DNA of 64,000 bases from Rhodanobacteraceae bacterium (GTDB taxonomy: Bacteria > Pseudomonadota > Gammaproteobacteria > Xanthomonadales > SZUA-5), in contig JADJPR010000015.1 of the NCBI GenBank assembly GCA_016713135.1, positions 47,780 to 111,779 on the forward strand. Direction: 5' to 3'. How positions within the stretch are numbered: the stretch's first letter is position 1; each line of letters begins with the position of its first letter. Both the position numbers and the translations under genes were made by a program. The notes below the pieces were generated by a model. The model made no database searches. It saw only the letters and a program-made list of their open reading frames with translations, and was not told where the DNA came from. Below are positions 43,241 to 52,700 of the stretch, piece after piece.

Positions 43241-43449
43241 GCACCTGGCCATCAGTGAGAGCGCGCGTGCTGCTTCACGCGCTCCTGCGAAAGGGCTGGG
43301 TGGTCAAACGGCAATCGGGGTCGCACCGGACACTCGCACATCCCGATTGGCCCGACTACACATTTCCGTTCCACGATGGCGACGAAATCGGGCCACGCAT
43401 GCTCGCCCGCGTGGCCAAACACACGGGTCTGGAGCCTTCGGATCTGTAG
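43237..43449 (+). CDS. hicA: HicA-family mRNA interferase toxin
   Basis: A 70-residue protein of the double-stranded-RNA-binding-like HicA fold. The catalytic His30 is in VKRQSGSHRTLAHPD, and the tail EIGPRMLARVAKHTGLEPSDL is diagnostic. HicA cleaves mRNA independently of ribosomes. Here the antitoxin gene comes first, the reverse of the E. coli order. The pair is followed on the opposite strand by the NCS1 permease. Confidence 0.88.
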   Translation: MSTWPSVRARVLLHALLRKGWVVKRQSGSHRTLAHPDWPDYTFPFHDGDEIGPRMLARVAKHTGLEPSDL

Positions 43450-43477
43450 ACGGACCCGGGCGTTCGCGCGAAGCGCC

Positions 43478-44941
43478 TCACCGCCCCCGCCGCGTGAACA
43501 GCAGGTACACCGCCGCGGCGACGATCAGGCCGACGAACCAGGCGTAGGTATAGATCGACACGAAGACCGCGGGAACGTCGGCGACGAAGCCGGCAGCCTT
43601 GAGGAAGCCCGGCAGGTTGGGCAGCACGCCAATCACCAGCGCGAGGATCGCCACCGGGTTCCAGCCGCTGCGATAGGCATACGCGCCCTTGTGGCGGAAC
43701 AGCGAGGCAATGTCGAGTTCGGTGCGGCGGATGATGAAATAGTCGGCCAGCATGATCCCGGCGATCGGACCCAGCAGCGCCGAATACCCGATCAGCCAGG
43801 TGAAGATGTAGGCGCCGGTCGACTCCAGCAGCTTCCACGGGAAGATCGCGATGCCGATGCCGGCGGTGATGTAGCCGCCGAGCTTGAACGAGATCTTCCC
43901 GGGCGCGAGGTTGGAGAAGCCGTAGGCCGGCGCCACCACATTGGCTGCCAGGTTGGTGGTCAGTGTCGCCAGCAGCAGGGCTGTCAGGGCGACCACCACC
44001 GCGGCGCCGCCCATGCGTCCGGTCAGCGCCACCGGATCCCAGATCGCCTCGCCGTAGATGATCACGGTGGCTGAGGTCACCGCGACGCCGACGAAGGCCA
44101 GCAGCGCCATCGGCAGTGGCAGTCCGATTACCTGGCCGACGATCTGGTCGCGCTGGCTCTTCGCGAAGCGCGTGAAATCGGGGATGTTCAGCGCCAGGGT
44201 GGCCCAGAAGCCCACCATCGCCGTCAGCGAAGGCCAGAAGGTGCCCCAGAACTGGCCCGCCTTGGGCTGGCCATCGGCGAACTGCGACGGGGTCGAGAGC
44301 ATCGGGCCGAAGCCGCCGGCCTTGACGTAGGCCCAGCCGAGCAGCGCCAGGCACATTGCGATCAGCAACGGCGCGGCCCACAGCTCCAGCCAGCGGATCG
44401 ACTCGGTGCCGTACTTGATGAACACCACATGCAGGGCCCAGAAGGCGAGGAAACACACCGTCTGCCCGGCATCGATGCCGAGCAGCGGCAGCTTGCTGCC
44501 GACGATGGCATCGCCCGTGACCACGTTGACGATGGTGTAGATCGCCGCACCGCCCACCCAGGTCTGGATGCCGAACCAGCCGCAAGCGACCAGCCCGCGC
44601 AGCACTGCCGGCAACTTGGCCCCGCGCACGCCGAAGGAGGCGCGCAGCAGTACCGGGAAGGGGATGCCGTGCTTGGCGCCGGCATGGCCGATCAGCAACA
44701 TCGGGATCAGCACGATCACGTTCGCGATCAGGATCGTCCCGACCGCCTCGCGCCAGGACATGCCCTCGCTGACCATGCCGGCCGCCAGCATGTAGGCCGG
44801 CACGCACACCACCATGCCCACCCACAGCGCGGCGATCGCCTTCCAGTCCCAGGTGCGCGCCGCCGGGGCGCTGGGCAACAGGTCCGCGTTCATCAGGTCG
44901 AAGTCGCCAAGGACCTTGGTGGGGGCTGGGGCTCCGCTCAT
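43478..44941 (-). CDS. NCS1-family nucleobase/hydantoin permease
   Basis: A 487-residue 12-helix permease of the purine/cytosine/hydantoin family. NADLLPSAPAARTWDWKAIAALWVGMVVCVPAYML, GAKHGIPFPVLLRASFGVRGAKLP and TLALNIPDFTRFAK are the NCS1 signatures (the last carries the cation-site region). Substrate could be uracil, cytosine, allantoin or hydantoin; the nearby preA-preT-amidohydrolase set makes uracil or thymine likely by context only. The start M at 44941 was chosen over an in-frame upstream start because of homology. A repeat cluster lies just upstream. Confidence 0.85.
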   Translation of the reverse strand: MSGAPAPTKVLGDFDLMNADLLPSAPAARTWDWKAIAALWVGMVVCVPAYMLAAGMVSEGMSWREAVGTILIANVIVLIPMLLIGHAGAKHGIPFPVLLRASFGVRGAKLPAVLRGLVACGWFGIQTWVGGAAIYTIVNVVTGDAIVGSKLPLLGIDAGQTVCFLAFWALHVVFIKYGTESIRWLELWAAPLLIAMCLALLGWAYVKAGGFGPMLSTPSQFADGQPKAGQFWGTFWPSLTAMVGFWATLALNIPDFTRFAKSQRDQIVGQVIGLPLPMALLAFVGVAVTSATVIIYGEAIWDPVALTGRMGGAAVVVALTALLLATLTTNLAANVVAPAYGFSNLAPGKISFKLGGYITAGIGIAIFPWKLLESTGAYIFTWLIGYSALLGPIAGIMLADYFIIRRTELDIASLFRHKGAYAYRSGWNPVAILALVIGVLPNLPGFLKAAGFVADVPAVFVSIYTYAWFVGLIVAAAVYLLFTRRGR

Positions 44942-44970
44942 CAGACTGGCTCCGCGCGCTGTCGTTTCGA

Positions 44971-45050
44971 TCCTGCGGAAAGTACGCAAAGGACCGTGCC
45001 GACGCAAAGGGTCCTGCGCCGTTCAACGCGGAGACGCGGAGAACGTAGTG
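44971..45050. repeat. Mixed half copies of AAAGGACGC and CGCGGAGA elements
   Basis: GCGGAAAGTACGCAAAGGAC (from 44975) and CGCAAAGGGTCC words (45003-45014) are followed by GTTCAACGCGGAGACGCGG (from 45021). These are partial arms of two repeat families placed in tandem upstream of the NCS1 permease gene and downstream of the convergent-strand membrane-protein gene. Confidence 0.6.
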
Positions 45051-45087
45051 AAGCAGCGGGACGGCTGCACATGGTCCCTGGATCAGG

Positions 45088-45516
45088 TCAGCCGAGGAAA
45101 GCGATCGCCGCCAGGACCAGACCACCGATGATGGCGGCGGCGACGCCGACCGCGATGGCCGGGCCGCGGTCTCCCATCGACAGTACAGGTGCCTGGCCGG
45201 GCACCTGCGCCCCGGTCTGCAGCATCGCCTGGTACATCGCCTCGTATGACCGGAAGACGCGCGAAGCGCCGACGTAGCCGATCGACGCGAATGCAGGAAT
45301 GCTCAGCACCAGCAACTTCGCCCACTGGCCCATCGATTGCAGCAGCCATGCGGTGTCGCGCGGGCCGCTGCCGCCGAAGTTCGAGCCCAGGACCAGCGCG
45401 AAGACCAGGCCGCCCGCAGCGCCGATTGCCGCGCCGCGCAGCGCAACCGTGCCTTGACCCCTGCGCCGGCGCTGCGACCATTGCCACAGGAACATGTCGC
45501 GCTGTCGCTGGTTCAC
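45088..45516 (-). CDS. Small membrane protein, 142 aa
   Basis: Not recognised. MNQRQRDMFLWQWSQRRRRG is a basic cytoplasmic N-terminus, then about three hydrophobic segments (residues ~26-46, ~62-82, ~118-140). It ends in a hydrophobic helix. The frame is longer in other phases but this one has the best hydrophobic pattern and Arg-rich inside loop. It has the same strand as the NCS1 permease but is separated by the repeat stretch. Confidence 0.6.
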   Translation of the reverse strand: MNQRQRDMFLWQWSQRRRRGQGTVALRGAAIGAAGGLVFALVLGSNFGGSGPRDTAWLLQSMGQWAKLLVLSIPAFASIGYVGASRVFRSYEAMYQAMLQTGAQVPGQAPVLSMGDRGPAIAVGVAAAIIGGLVLAAIAFLG

Positions 45517-45589
45517 CGGCCATTCTCCGTCGTCTGGTCCGCACAGTAACGGGTTCGTGCCAAGGTTCCGGACATCGCGCTGAATGGGT

Positions 45590-45788
45590 CCAGTTCAACG
45601 CGGAGACGCAGAGGGCGCAGAGGAGCGCAGAGAACAGCAGAGAACAACTGATTGATTTCTCCGCGCTGCTCGGTGCCTTCCGCGTCTCCGCGTTGAACGG
45701 TTCCGGCAGACGCGAAGATGCGGAGAACGCAGAGCACAGCGAGAGAGCTCTTGCTTCTCTCCGCGTCCTCCGCGTCTCCGCGTTGAAA
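45590..45788. repeat. Two adjacent CGCGGAGA tandem-word hairpins
   Basis: Hairpin 1: left arm 45590-45632 (starts GTTCAACGCGGAGACGC) with right arm 45658-45700 (ends GTCTCCGCGTTGAAC). Hairpin 2: left arm 45707-45734 with right arm 45757-45788, again ending GTCTCCGCGTTGAA. They occupy the full gap between two genes. This is the clearest double copy of the family. Confidence 0.82.
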
Positions 45789-45808
45789 GGGGTCTTTCCA
45801 GCGCCGGA

Positions 45809-46336
45809 TCAGGGCAGCTTGAGCGAGTTCAGCACGTCGATGGCGGCCTTGGTGCCGGCGGCGTCGCTGGCGTCGACGTTGTACCAGAGCTCGCCGATCG
45901 CGCCATCGGCCAGCTTGAACCAGCCGGCGCCGAAGTCGCGCACCACGTCGTCCTCGTCCTTGCCCTTGGCCGGCAGCAGGATCGCGTCCATGCCATTGAT
46001 CTTGGTCTCGCGCGATTCGCCCATCTCGATTTCGCTGAAGTTCTCTTCGAGGTAGGCGATGTGATCCTTGACCGCCTGGTCGATGTTGGCGCCCGGCACG
46101 ACGCGGAAGGACAGCTCCAGGCCATTCGGGCCTTCCACTTCGAAGTAATCCTCGGCGCCTTCCTCGCCCTGCGGTATGAGGGTCCAGGCCGACGGTACCG
46201 TGACCGTGAACTGTGCATCGGCCTGGGTCGGGTAGTACACCTGGGTCAGGCCGGCCGCGTGCAGCGGCGACATGGCCAGCGCGGCGATCAGCAACAGCAG
46301 CATCAGGATGGACGAGCGGCGGATCATGGCTTTCAT
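45809..46336 (-). CDS. Hypothetical secreted protein, 175 aa
   Basis: Not recognised. A signal peptide is clear (about 1-27, LAMSPLHAA). The mature part is a compact alpha/beta domain with YYPTQADAQFTVTVPSAWTL, ELSFRVVPG and WYNVDASDAAGTKAAIDVL. It could be a periplasmic lipid- or ligand-binding protein of the 'uncharacterised secreted' kind. GAGG sits about 8 nt upstream of the ATG at 46336. An open frame continues upstream into the MITE fragment but is not the start. Confidence 0.7.
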   Translation of the reverse strand: MKAMIRRSSILMLLLLIAALAMSPLHAAGLTQVYYPTQADAQFTVTVPSAWTLIPQGEEGAEDYFEVEGPNGLELSFRVVPGANIDQAVKDHIAYLEENFSEIEMGESRETKINGMDAILLPAKGKDEDDVVRDFGAGWFKLADGAIGELWYNVDASDAAGTKAAIDVLNSLKLP

Positions 46337-46402
46337 CGGAACCTCGCTATGGGCAGGGGCGCACGGCAATCGGGCGCCTATGCGCCCTCCTGCTGCCCCC
46401 CC

Positions 46403-46461
46403 CTCCTCGCCGCAAAATTCATCGGAAATTTCTTCAACATAATTACGGAACACCACACTAG
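46403..46461. mobile_element. Solo right end of the MITE-like element
   Basis: 46403-46461 matches the right end of the element at 19952-20190 almost exactly (CGCCGCAAAATTCATCGG, then the terminal repeat ending CACCACACTAG). No left end is found nearby. It is 80 bp upstream of the M14 peptidase start and could supply promoter elements. Confidence 0.8.
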
Positions 46462-46541
46462 CGCAAGCGGGCGGCTGCGACTGTCACGTTGTGCGAGTCG
46501 ATGGGTTAGTTTTGCCTCCCCTGCATTTCGGTACGCACTCG

Positions 46542-47462
46542 ATGACCCCTCCAGCCGCTTATCCCATCGGAACTCCCGGCCAGCCCTGGCGCGACGCCGA
46601 GAAGGCCACGTGGCTGGCGCGCCAGCGTCGGTTGCGCTCCTATTTCGACGATGTCGTGCGCGTGGTCGAGCGCCTGCGCACAGTCGCCGAGGTGAGCGAG
46701 TACGGACGCATCGAATACGGCGAAGACGCCTACCCGCTGTACGCCATCCGCAGCCGTCACTTGCGCGATGAGCTGAAGTGTGCCCTGGTGACCGGCGGCG
46801 TGCATGGCTACGAGACCAGCGGCGTGCATGGCGCACTCGAGTTCGCGGCGCGGCATCTGAATGACTCGGCGGGTCGTATCAACGTCCTGGTGGCGCCCTG
46901 CGTCAGCCCCTGGGCCTACGAGCGCATCCACCGCTGGAACGCGCAGGCGGTCGATCCGAACCGCTCTTTCCGCGAGCCGAGTCCGGCGGCCGAGTCCGCT
47001 GCGCTGTTGCAGTTGATCGCGCCCTTGCGTGGACGCTTCCTGCTGCACATCGATCTGCACGAAACCACAGACACCGACGAAACCGAATTCCGCCCTGCGC
47101 TCGCCGCGCGCGACGGCAAGACCTTCGAGCCGGACCAGATTCCGGATGGCTTCTACCTGGTCGACGACAGCGCCAATCCGCAGCCAGCCTTCCAGAGCGC
47201 GATCATCGCCGCGGTGGCGCAGGTCACGCATATCGCGCCGGCGGATGCGCAGGGGCACATCATCGGCTCACCGGTGGTCGCACCTGGGGTCATCGAATAC
47301 GCGTTCAAGGTGCTCGGCCTGTGCGCGGGCATCAGCGACGCGCGCTACACCACCACCACGGAGGTCTACCCCGACAGCCCGCGCGCCACGCCGGCACAAT
47401 GCATCGCGGCGCAGGTTGCGGCGGTGCGTGCAGCCATCGACTTCGCGCTCGCGCATTCGTGA
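46542..47462 (+). CDS. M14-family zinc metallocarboxypeptidase
   Basis: About 306 residues from the ATG at 46542. Zinc ligands H88 and E91 are in TGGVHGYETSG, a third His in HIDLHET (about 169-173), and the catalytic Glu lies in TTTEVYPDSP near the end. The family cleaves C-terminal residues from peptides or removes groups from amino-acid conjugates (carboxypeptidase or aspartoacylase-like). No signal peptide is seen, so it is cytoplasmic. An upstream start (46491) would add 17 residues without homology. Confidence 0.82.
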   Translation: MTPPAAYPIGTPGQPWRDAEKATWLARQRRLRSYFDDVVRVVERLRTVAEVSEYGRIEYGEDAYPLYAIRSRHLRDELKCALVTGGVHGYETSGVHGALEFAARHLNDSAGRINVLVAPCVSPWAYERIHRWNAQAVDPNRSFREPSPAAESAALLQLIAPLRGRFLLHIDLHETTDTDETEFRPALAARDGKTFEPDQIPDGFYLVDDSANPQPAFQSAIIAAVAQVTHIAPADAQGHIIGSPVVAPGVIEYAFKVLGLCAGISDARYTTTTEVYPDSPRATPAQCIAAQVAAVRAAIDFALAHS

Positions 47463-47543
47463 CACCTCGTTGCCGCGCCTGCCCATGCTCTGGCCGGATA
47501 CGGGCGAAAGCGCATAGCATCGGGACACCGTGGTGCAAAGGCA

Positions 47544-48011
47544 GTGGCCCGACACGTGATCGCCTGGCTGACAGACTTGCTGCGCAGGATCGGATCGCGG
47601 GTCGGCTTCGGCCGCGCGCAGACCGATTCGGATGAGTTCGATCCAGAACTGCGCGAAGTGTTCTTCGCCGAACTGGCCGATGTCCAACAGACCCTGGACA
47701 GCGCCTTCGCCCTCTGGCGCGTCAATGTCGCCGACGAGGCCGCGCTGAAGAACCTGCGCCGCGGTTTCCACACGATCAAGGGATCGGCACAGCTGGTCGG
47801 CGCCACTGCGCTTGGCGACTTCTGCCGTCACATGGAGCAGCTGGCGATCCGCCTGATGGAACAGAAGATCAAGGTCACACCGGCCATGATCGGTACTGTG
47901 GAGCAAGCGATCTCGGTGCTGCCGATGTTCGCCCGAACCATCCGCGAAGGTCGTCCGGCGCCGGTGCAGGCGCAAGCGATTTCCAATCGGGCACAGCGGC
48001 TGCTGGGCTGA
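47544..48011 (+). CDS. Orphan Hpt-domain protein (PilL/ChpA-like)
   Basis: A 155-residue protein. Phosphorylatable His76 is in FHTIKGSAQLVGATALGDFCRHMEQL, a histidine phosphotransfer domain resembling the central Hpt domains of PilL/ChpA (DPELREVFFAELADVQQTLD). No kinase, receiver or CheW domain is present, so it would accept a phosphate from an unlinked kinase. The GTG start is used; ATG is not available. It could belong to the Pil-Chp chemosensory system. Confidence 0.78.
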   Translation: MARHVIAWLTDLLRRIGSRVGFGRAQTDSDEFDPELREVFFAELADVQQTLDSAFALWRVNVADEAALKNLRRGFHTIKGSAQLVGATALGDFCRHMEQLAIRLMEQKIKVTPAMIGTVEQAISVLPMFARTIREGRPAPVQAQAISNRAQRLLG

Positions 48012-48017
48012 TCGTTG

Positions 48018-49616
48018 TCAGGGCGCGATGGCGCCGAGCGCTTGCAACCTGCGCATGGCCACATCCACATCTCGTGGATGGCTGTCCAGTCTCGTCAGCA
48101 CTTCGCGGTAACGCACGATCGCGCCTTCGCGGTCTCCGAGAGCTTCGGCCACCACGCCCAACGCCCGCCGCGCGGCGCTGTGCCCAGGGTCCACCGCAAG
48201 ACAGTTCTCGAACCACTCGCGGGCTTCCGCGCTGCGCCCGAGGTCATGCAGACAGTGGCCCACGTCCTTGAGGTAGGCAGCGCGTACCGGATTCAGCCGC
48301 GCCGCCTGGATGAACAAGGGCAGCGCCTGCGCATAACGCTGGTTGCGCGCATGCTCGACGGCAGCGGCATAGGCCTGCGCAGCGGCAGCGTCGCCGGGAG
48401 CCGGGGCGGGCGCTGCCGCTGTTGGCGGAGGGGACGGTTCTGGCGGCGCCAGCGCCGCCAGCTGCTGGCGCGCCGCGGCCTCGATTTCGGCGCTCGACCG
48501 CGGCATCCGGACGGCAAGGATCCGGGTCAGTTGCTCGCGCGCGGCGGCGATCTGGCCCTGTTTCTGCAGGGCCTGTGCCAGGCCCAGGCACAACTCGGCA
48601 TCGTCACCGGCGGCAGCCAGCCTGGCCAGTTCCGCCTGGGCGCGGCTCCACCGCTGTCCTTTCAGCAGCGCAAAAGCGCGACGCCGCAGCAGGCGTGCAT
48701 CGTCGGGATGCTTGATCAGCGCCATGTCCAGGGTTCCGAGCGCCTCGTCGATTCGGCCCGCCTGGACCAGCAGGAGCGCGCGCAGGTCCGCCCATTCCGG
48801 GTCGTGCGGCGCCTGGCGGCGTTGTTCGTCCACTTCCTGCAGCGCGTCGTCGACGGCGCCTGCCTGGGCCAGTGCGACAACCAGTTCCCGCCGGGCGCCG
48901 CGGTGTCCGGGGTCGGCAGCAAGCACCTGGCGCAAGCATTGCGCCGCGTTGCCGAAGTGGCCGCGGCCAGCATGTTCCGCGGCTTGCTGCAGCAACGCCG
49001 GTACGTCCGCGGCGCGTGCTGCGGGGCGCGCGGTCATGGGCGCGGCTGTCTGGGCCAGGACGCCGGGCGCCGCCGGTGGCGCCGCGGGTATGCGCCAGGG
49101 AGCCAGCGCGCGGCCCGTCAGGGCGGTGTACAGCGAGGCCATGCCGACCTGCGGACCATCGCGCAGACGCGCGCCGACCTGCGCGAACGGGTTGATCCGA
49201 CGGCCCTGCGCATCGACCACACGCGCCGCGATGACTACTTCGGGATGCGCCGGGTTCATTTCCCAGCGGGCGGGTAGGGCACGACACAGGACCTCGCCGA
49301 GGTAAGCGCCGAAATTGACCAGCACCGGGAGCTTCGCTGGCGGGGGCTGCCAATCCTGCTGGCCCGGGGCCGCGCCGACCTCGCCCCACAGTTCATTGAT
49401 CAGGGCATCCATCTTCGGCAGGCTCGCAGGCGAGAAATCCAGCGCCTCCGGGAAAGCGCCGAGCAATGGCCCGCGGCGTTCGTGCTCGGCAAATGCCCGC
49501 GCATGTCGCGCAGCGGCACTGTCGTCGGCAGATGTGATGGGCTTGCCGCAACGCATGCAGTAGGTCGCTTGCGGCCGATTGGCGGCGCCGCACACAGGGC
49601 ACTGGACCACCATCAT
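48018..49616 (-). CDS. Zinc-ribbon TPR protein, 532 aa
   Basis: Not assigned to a named family. N-terminal zinc ribbon: C6, C9, C20, C23 in CPVCGAANRPQATYCMRCGK. A globular domain at ~40-165 (LINELWGEVGAAPGQQDW; ALTGRALAPW) is followed by a long Ala/Pro linker and about eight TPR-like repeats (LRQVLAADPGHRGARRELVVALAQAG; FENCLAVDPGHSAARRALG). No signal peptide. It may be a scaffold for a protein complex. It converges on the Hpt gene, with 6 bp between stops. Confidence 0.7.
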   Translation of the reverse strand: MMVVQCPVCGAANRPQATYCMRCGKPITSADDSAAARHARAFAEHERRGPLLGAFPEALDFSPASLPKMDALINELWGEVGAAPGQQDWQPPPAKLPVLVNFGAYLGEVLCRALPARWEMNPAHPEVVIAARVVDAQGRRINPFAQVGARLRDGPQVGMASLYTALTGRALAPWRIPAAPPAAPGVLAQTAAPMTARPAARAADVPALLQQAAEHAGRGHFGNAAQCLRQVLAADPGHRGARRELVVALAQAGAVDDALQEVDEQRRQAPHDPEWADLRALLLVQAGRIDEALGTLDMALIKHPDDARLLRRRAFALLKGQRWSRAQAELARLAAAGDDAELCLGLAQALQKQGQIAAAREQLTRILAVRMPRSSAEIEAAARQQLAALAPPEPSPPPTAAAPAPAPGDAAAAQAYAAAVEHARNQRYAQALPLFIQAARLNPVRAAYLKDVGHCLHDLGRSAEAREWFENCLAVDPGHSAARRALGVVAEALGDREGAIVRYREVLTRLDSHPRDVDVAMRRLQALGAIAP

Positions 49617-49718
49617 GGCCTGGCTCCGGGATGGACCATGGCGCGATGCTGCGCCTGGCGAGGCCAGGCGACAAGCTGCCTCGCGCCCCCAGGATCCCGT
49701 GCAGGCTGTGCGCGCGGA

Positions 49719-52700
49719 TCAATCGGCAGGCACTACGAACACCTCTCGCCCCTGGGTCTCGATCAGCCGCAGGCGCAGGTCGCGCGCACCAGCCAGGCCG
49801 TAGCTCGGTTGCGACAGCAGGCGCACCGAGGCACTGTGCGGAGTGGCCAGGCAGAAGGCCGCAAAGCCCGAGACGCCGCCGAAGGGATGCGGCGCGTGGT
49901 AGCCGCCAACCACCGCGCCGCCGTCGAATCCGCCGCCGGGGCGGTCGAGGTAGTGGGTGGACAGCCCGAAAAAGAACTGGCCCTCCGCCGCGCCACCGAC
50001 GGTGCCTGAAAGCGCTCCGACGGTGACTTCGTAGAATCCGGGCGCAACGTCCGCCGAGCCGACGAAGGGCGTGTCCAGGGAAATCGTCGGCGTGGCCTCG
50101 AACACGGTGTCGCTGCTGGTGGCTGTGCGCCGCGCAATGCGCACGCGCACCGGAAGGCTGCCACTGCTGCTGCTCGCCGGGCTGCCGGCCAGGCGCACCT
50201 CCACGCGCTGCGGCTCATTGCGCTCGTTACGGATGTTGAAGCCGGCGAAGCCCACCTGGCCGCTGTCGATCAGCCCGCCGAAGTTGAGGCCGCCGGCCAG
50301 CGTGCGTGTGCCGGGTTCGTCGAGCAGGACTTCCATGCCAAAGGTGCCCGAGGTCAGTCCTGCGCCCGGGCCGTCGCCGGCCTGGGTGACGAAAAAGCCG
50401 TGCGGGCAGCTGCTGTTCGCGGGGATTGGGGCTGGCAGCGCGAGTTGGGAAACGGACGGTTCGTCCAGCGGCCCGGTGTAGTAGCCCGGACCGCGCTCGC
50501 GCAGGTCTACCGCGTAGACGTCGCCCAATGACCGTTGCCCGGCCGAGATGAAGGCCACGGTCAAGCCGTCGCCGGACAGCACCGGGCTCGTGCCGTTGCC
50601 ATTGGAGCGCAGGCGTTGCAGCTCGCCATTCGCCATCCACTTGACGAACACATCGACGTAGCCGCCGCGGTCGATCGGCACGAGGTTGTTCGCGCCGGAC
50701 TCGAAGGCGACAAACTGGCCGTCGTCGGAGATCGACGGCCGGTAGCTGCCGCCATTCGCCTGGCGGCCGTGGATCGAGGTCGACACGCGTTCGAGGCGCA
50801 CCAGCCGGCCATCGGCGACCTCGAAGCGAAACACGTCGCTGGCGTCGTTGGTGTCGTCTTCCACCAGGTTGCTCGCGACCGAGGCGAACACGCCGAAGCG
50901 CCCGTCGGGGGTGATCCGCACGTCGTAGGTGTCGCCATTGCCAAGTTCGCCGGTGACCAGGTTGCGGCTCAGGTACAGGCGCGCGGGGCGCTCGCCGCCG
51001 CGCAGCAGGACCGCCTGGCGAAAGAACCCCGGGTTGCCGTTGGCGCCGGCATCGGCCAGGTTCGTCGCGCTCGTGAAAAACGCCACCGCGAGTCCGTCGT
51101 CGCTGGCCCATGGCCCGTAGCTGCCACCGTTGGCCGGCTCGCCGCCGGGTCCGGTACTGAGCAGCGTGACGGTGCCGTTGGCGAGGTCCTTGGCGTAGAT
51201 GTCGGACACTGGACCGTTGCCGTCCGCCTGCAGCAGCAGGTTGCTGGCTTGCGACGCGAACACCACGCGTGCCCCGAGGCCCGGCACCTGCGGCGCGCCA
51301 GACGTCCCGTTGCCGAGCGCGCCGGCCGCGCTGCTGCTGACGACGCGTGCGGCGCCGTTGGCGACGGCGTACACCTGGCCCGCTGAGCCGGTGAAGGCGA
51401 CGACCGCGCCGTCGCTGGAGACCGCAGGCTCGCTGTAGGCCTCCGTGGTCGCGCCGGAGAGGCTGGCCGCGGCATCGCTGACCCGGGACATCGCGCCGGA
51501 CAGCGGATCGCGCACGAACACGTCGTTCAGCGTGTCGTTGTCGCCCTCCACCAGGTTGGACGCGTACGATGAGAACACGATCCGCGCGCGCGTGCGCGAC
51601 ACCGCGATCTCGGTGCTGATGGCATTGGCGCCGCCAGCAGCGCGGCTCTGAAGGGAGGCCAGCGGCGATTCGCGCAAGGCTTGGACGCCCGCGATCAGCG
51701 TGGGGCCATCCGCCACCATCACGGTGTTCGGACCGGGAATCGCACGCCAGGCCGTGCCATCCCAGAATGCCAAGCCGTTGACGGGCTGACCGTCCGCTGC
51801 GAGGAAGCCGCCGTTGACGTACAGGCCATCGTCGAGCAGGACCATCGACCCCACCCCCCCGTTGGGGTGTCGCCTCGAGCCATCCGCCAGGTAGGACCAG
51901 GCACTCCCATCCCAACGGGCGATGTATGCGGCCGACGACGTGCCGAACAGCAGGTTGTAGCGGCCGCCGGCGTACAGGTGTCCGCCATCGCTGACGAGCG
52001 CGTTGATGGTGATGTCGCCCGGCTGCGCGCTGACCAGGCCCGCGCCCAGCGCCGTCCAGGTGTCGTCACGCCAGCGCGCGACGCCGACCGCGGGGCCGCC
52101 GCCGGCCTGCGTGAAAGCCCCGGCCACATGGATATCGCCCTGGTGCACCACGATCGCGGACACCCCGACATTGACCCCATCGCCGGCGGCGCCGCCCAGC
52201 GGCGCCCAGCGGTTGCCGTTCCAGCGCGCCACATTGGATGCGGCCACGCCACCGGCACTGGTGAAGTAGCCGCCCACGTACAGCTCGCCGGCGTGCTCGA
52301 TCATCGCGTAGACCCAGCCGTTGGGGCCGTCCCCCAGCGCGGACCATTCGCGGCCATCCCAGCACGCGACATTGCGAGCCGGCCGCCCGCCGGCGGTCTC
52401 GAAGCGACCGCCGGCGCAAAGCTGGCCCGCGTAATTTGCCAGTTCGTAGACGCTGGCCAACTCATCGCCCACGCCGGGGCCGAATTGGTTGGGGTCCCAG
52501 AACGCGCCATTCCAGACCGAGATGTTGTTCGCCGGCAAACCTCCGCTGGCGCTGAATGCGCCGGCGACGATCAGCCTGTCCCCATCCAGGAGCAGCGCGT
52601 TGACGGACCCGTCGATGCCGGGTGGGACGTCGGTCCCGAGTGGCGACCAGCCGACACCATTGAAGACGGCTGCGCGCGGCGCCGCGACGTCGCCGGCGTA

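Noticed and set aside
46336..46456. N-terminal extension of the secreted protein at 45809 into the MITE end.
   Set aside because: The ATG at 46336 has a good ribosome site and starts a signal peptide; the extra residues only translate mobile-element DNA.
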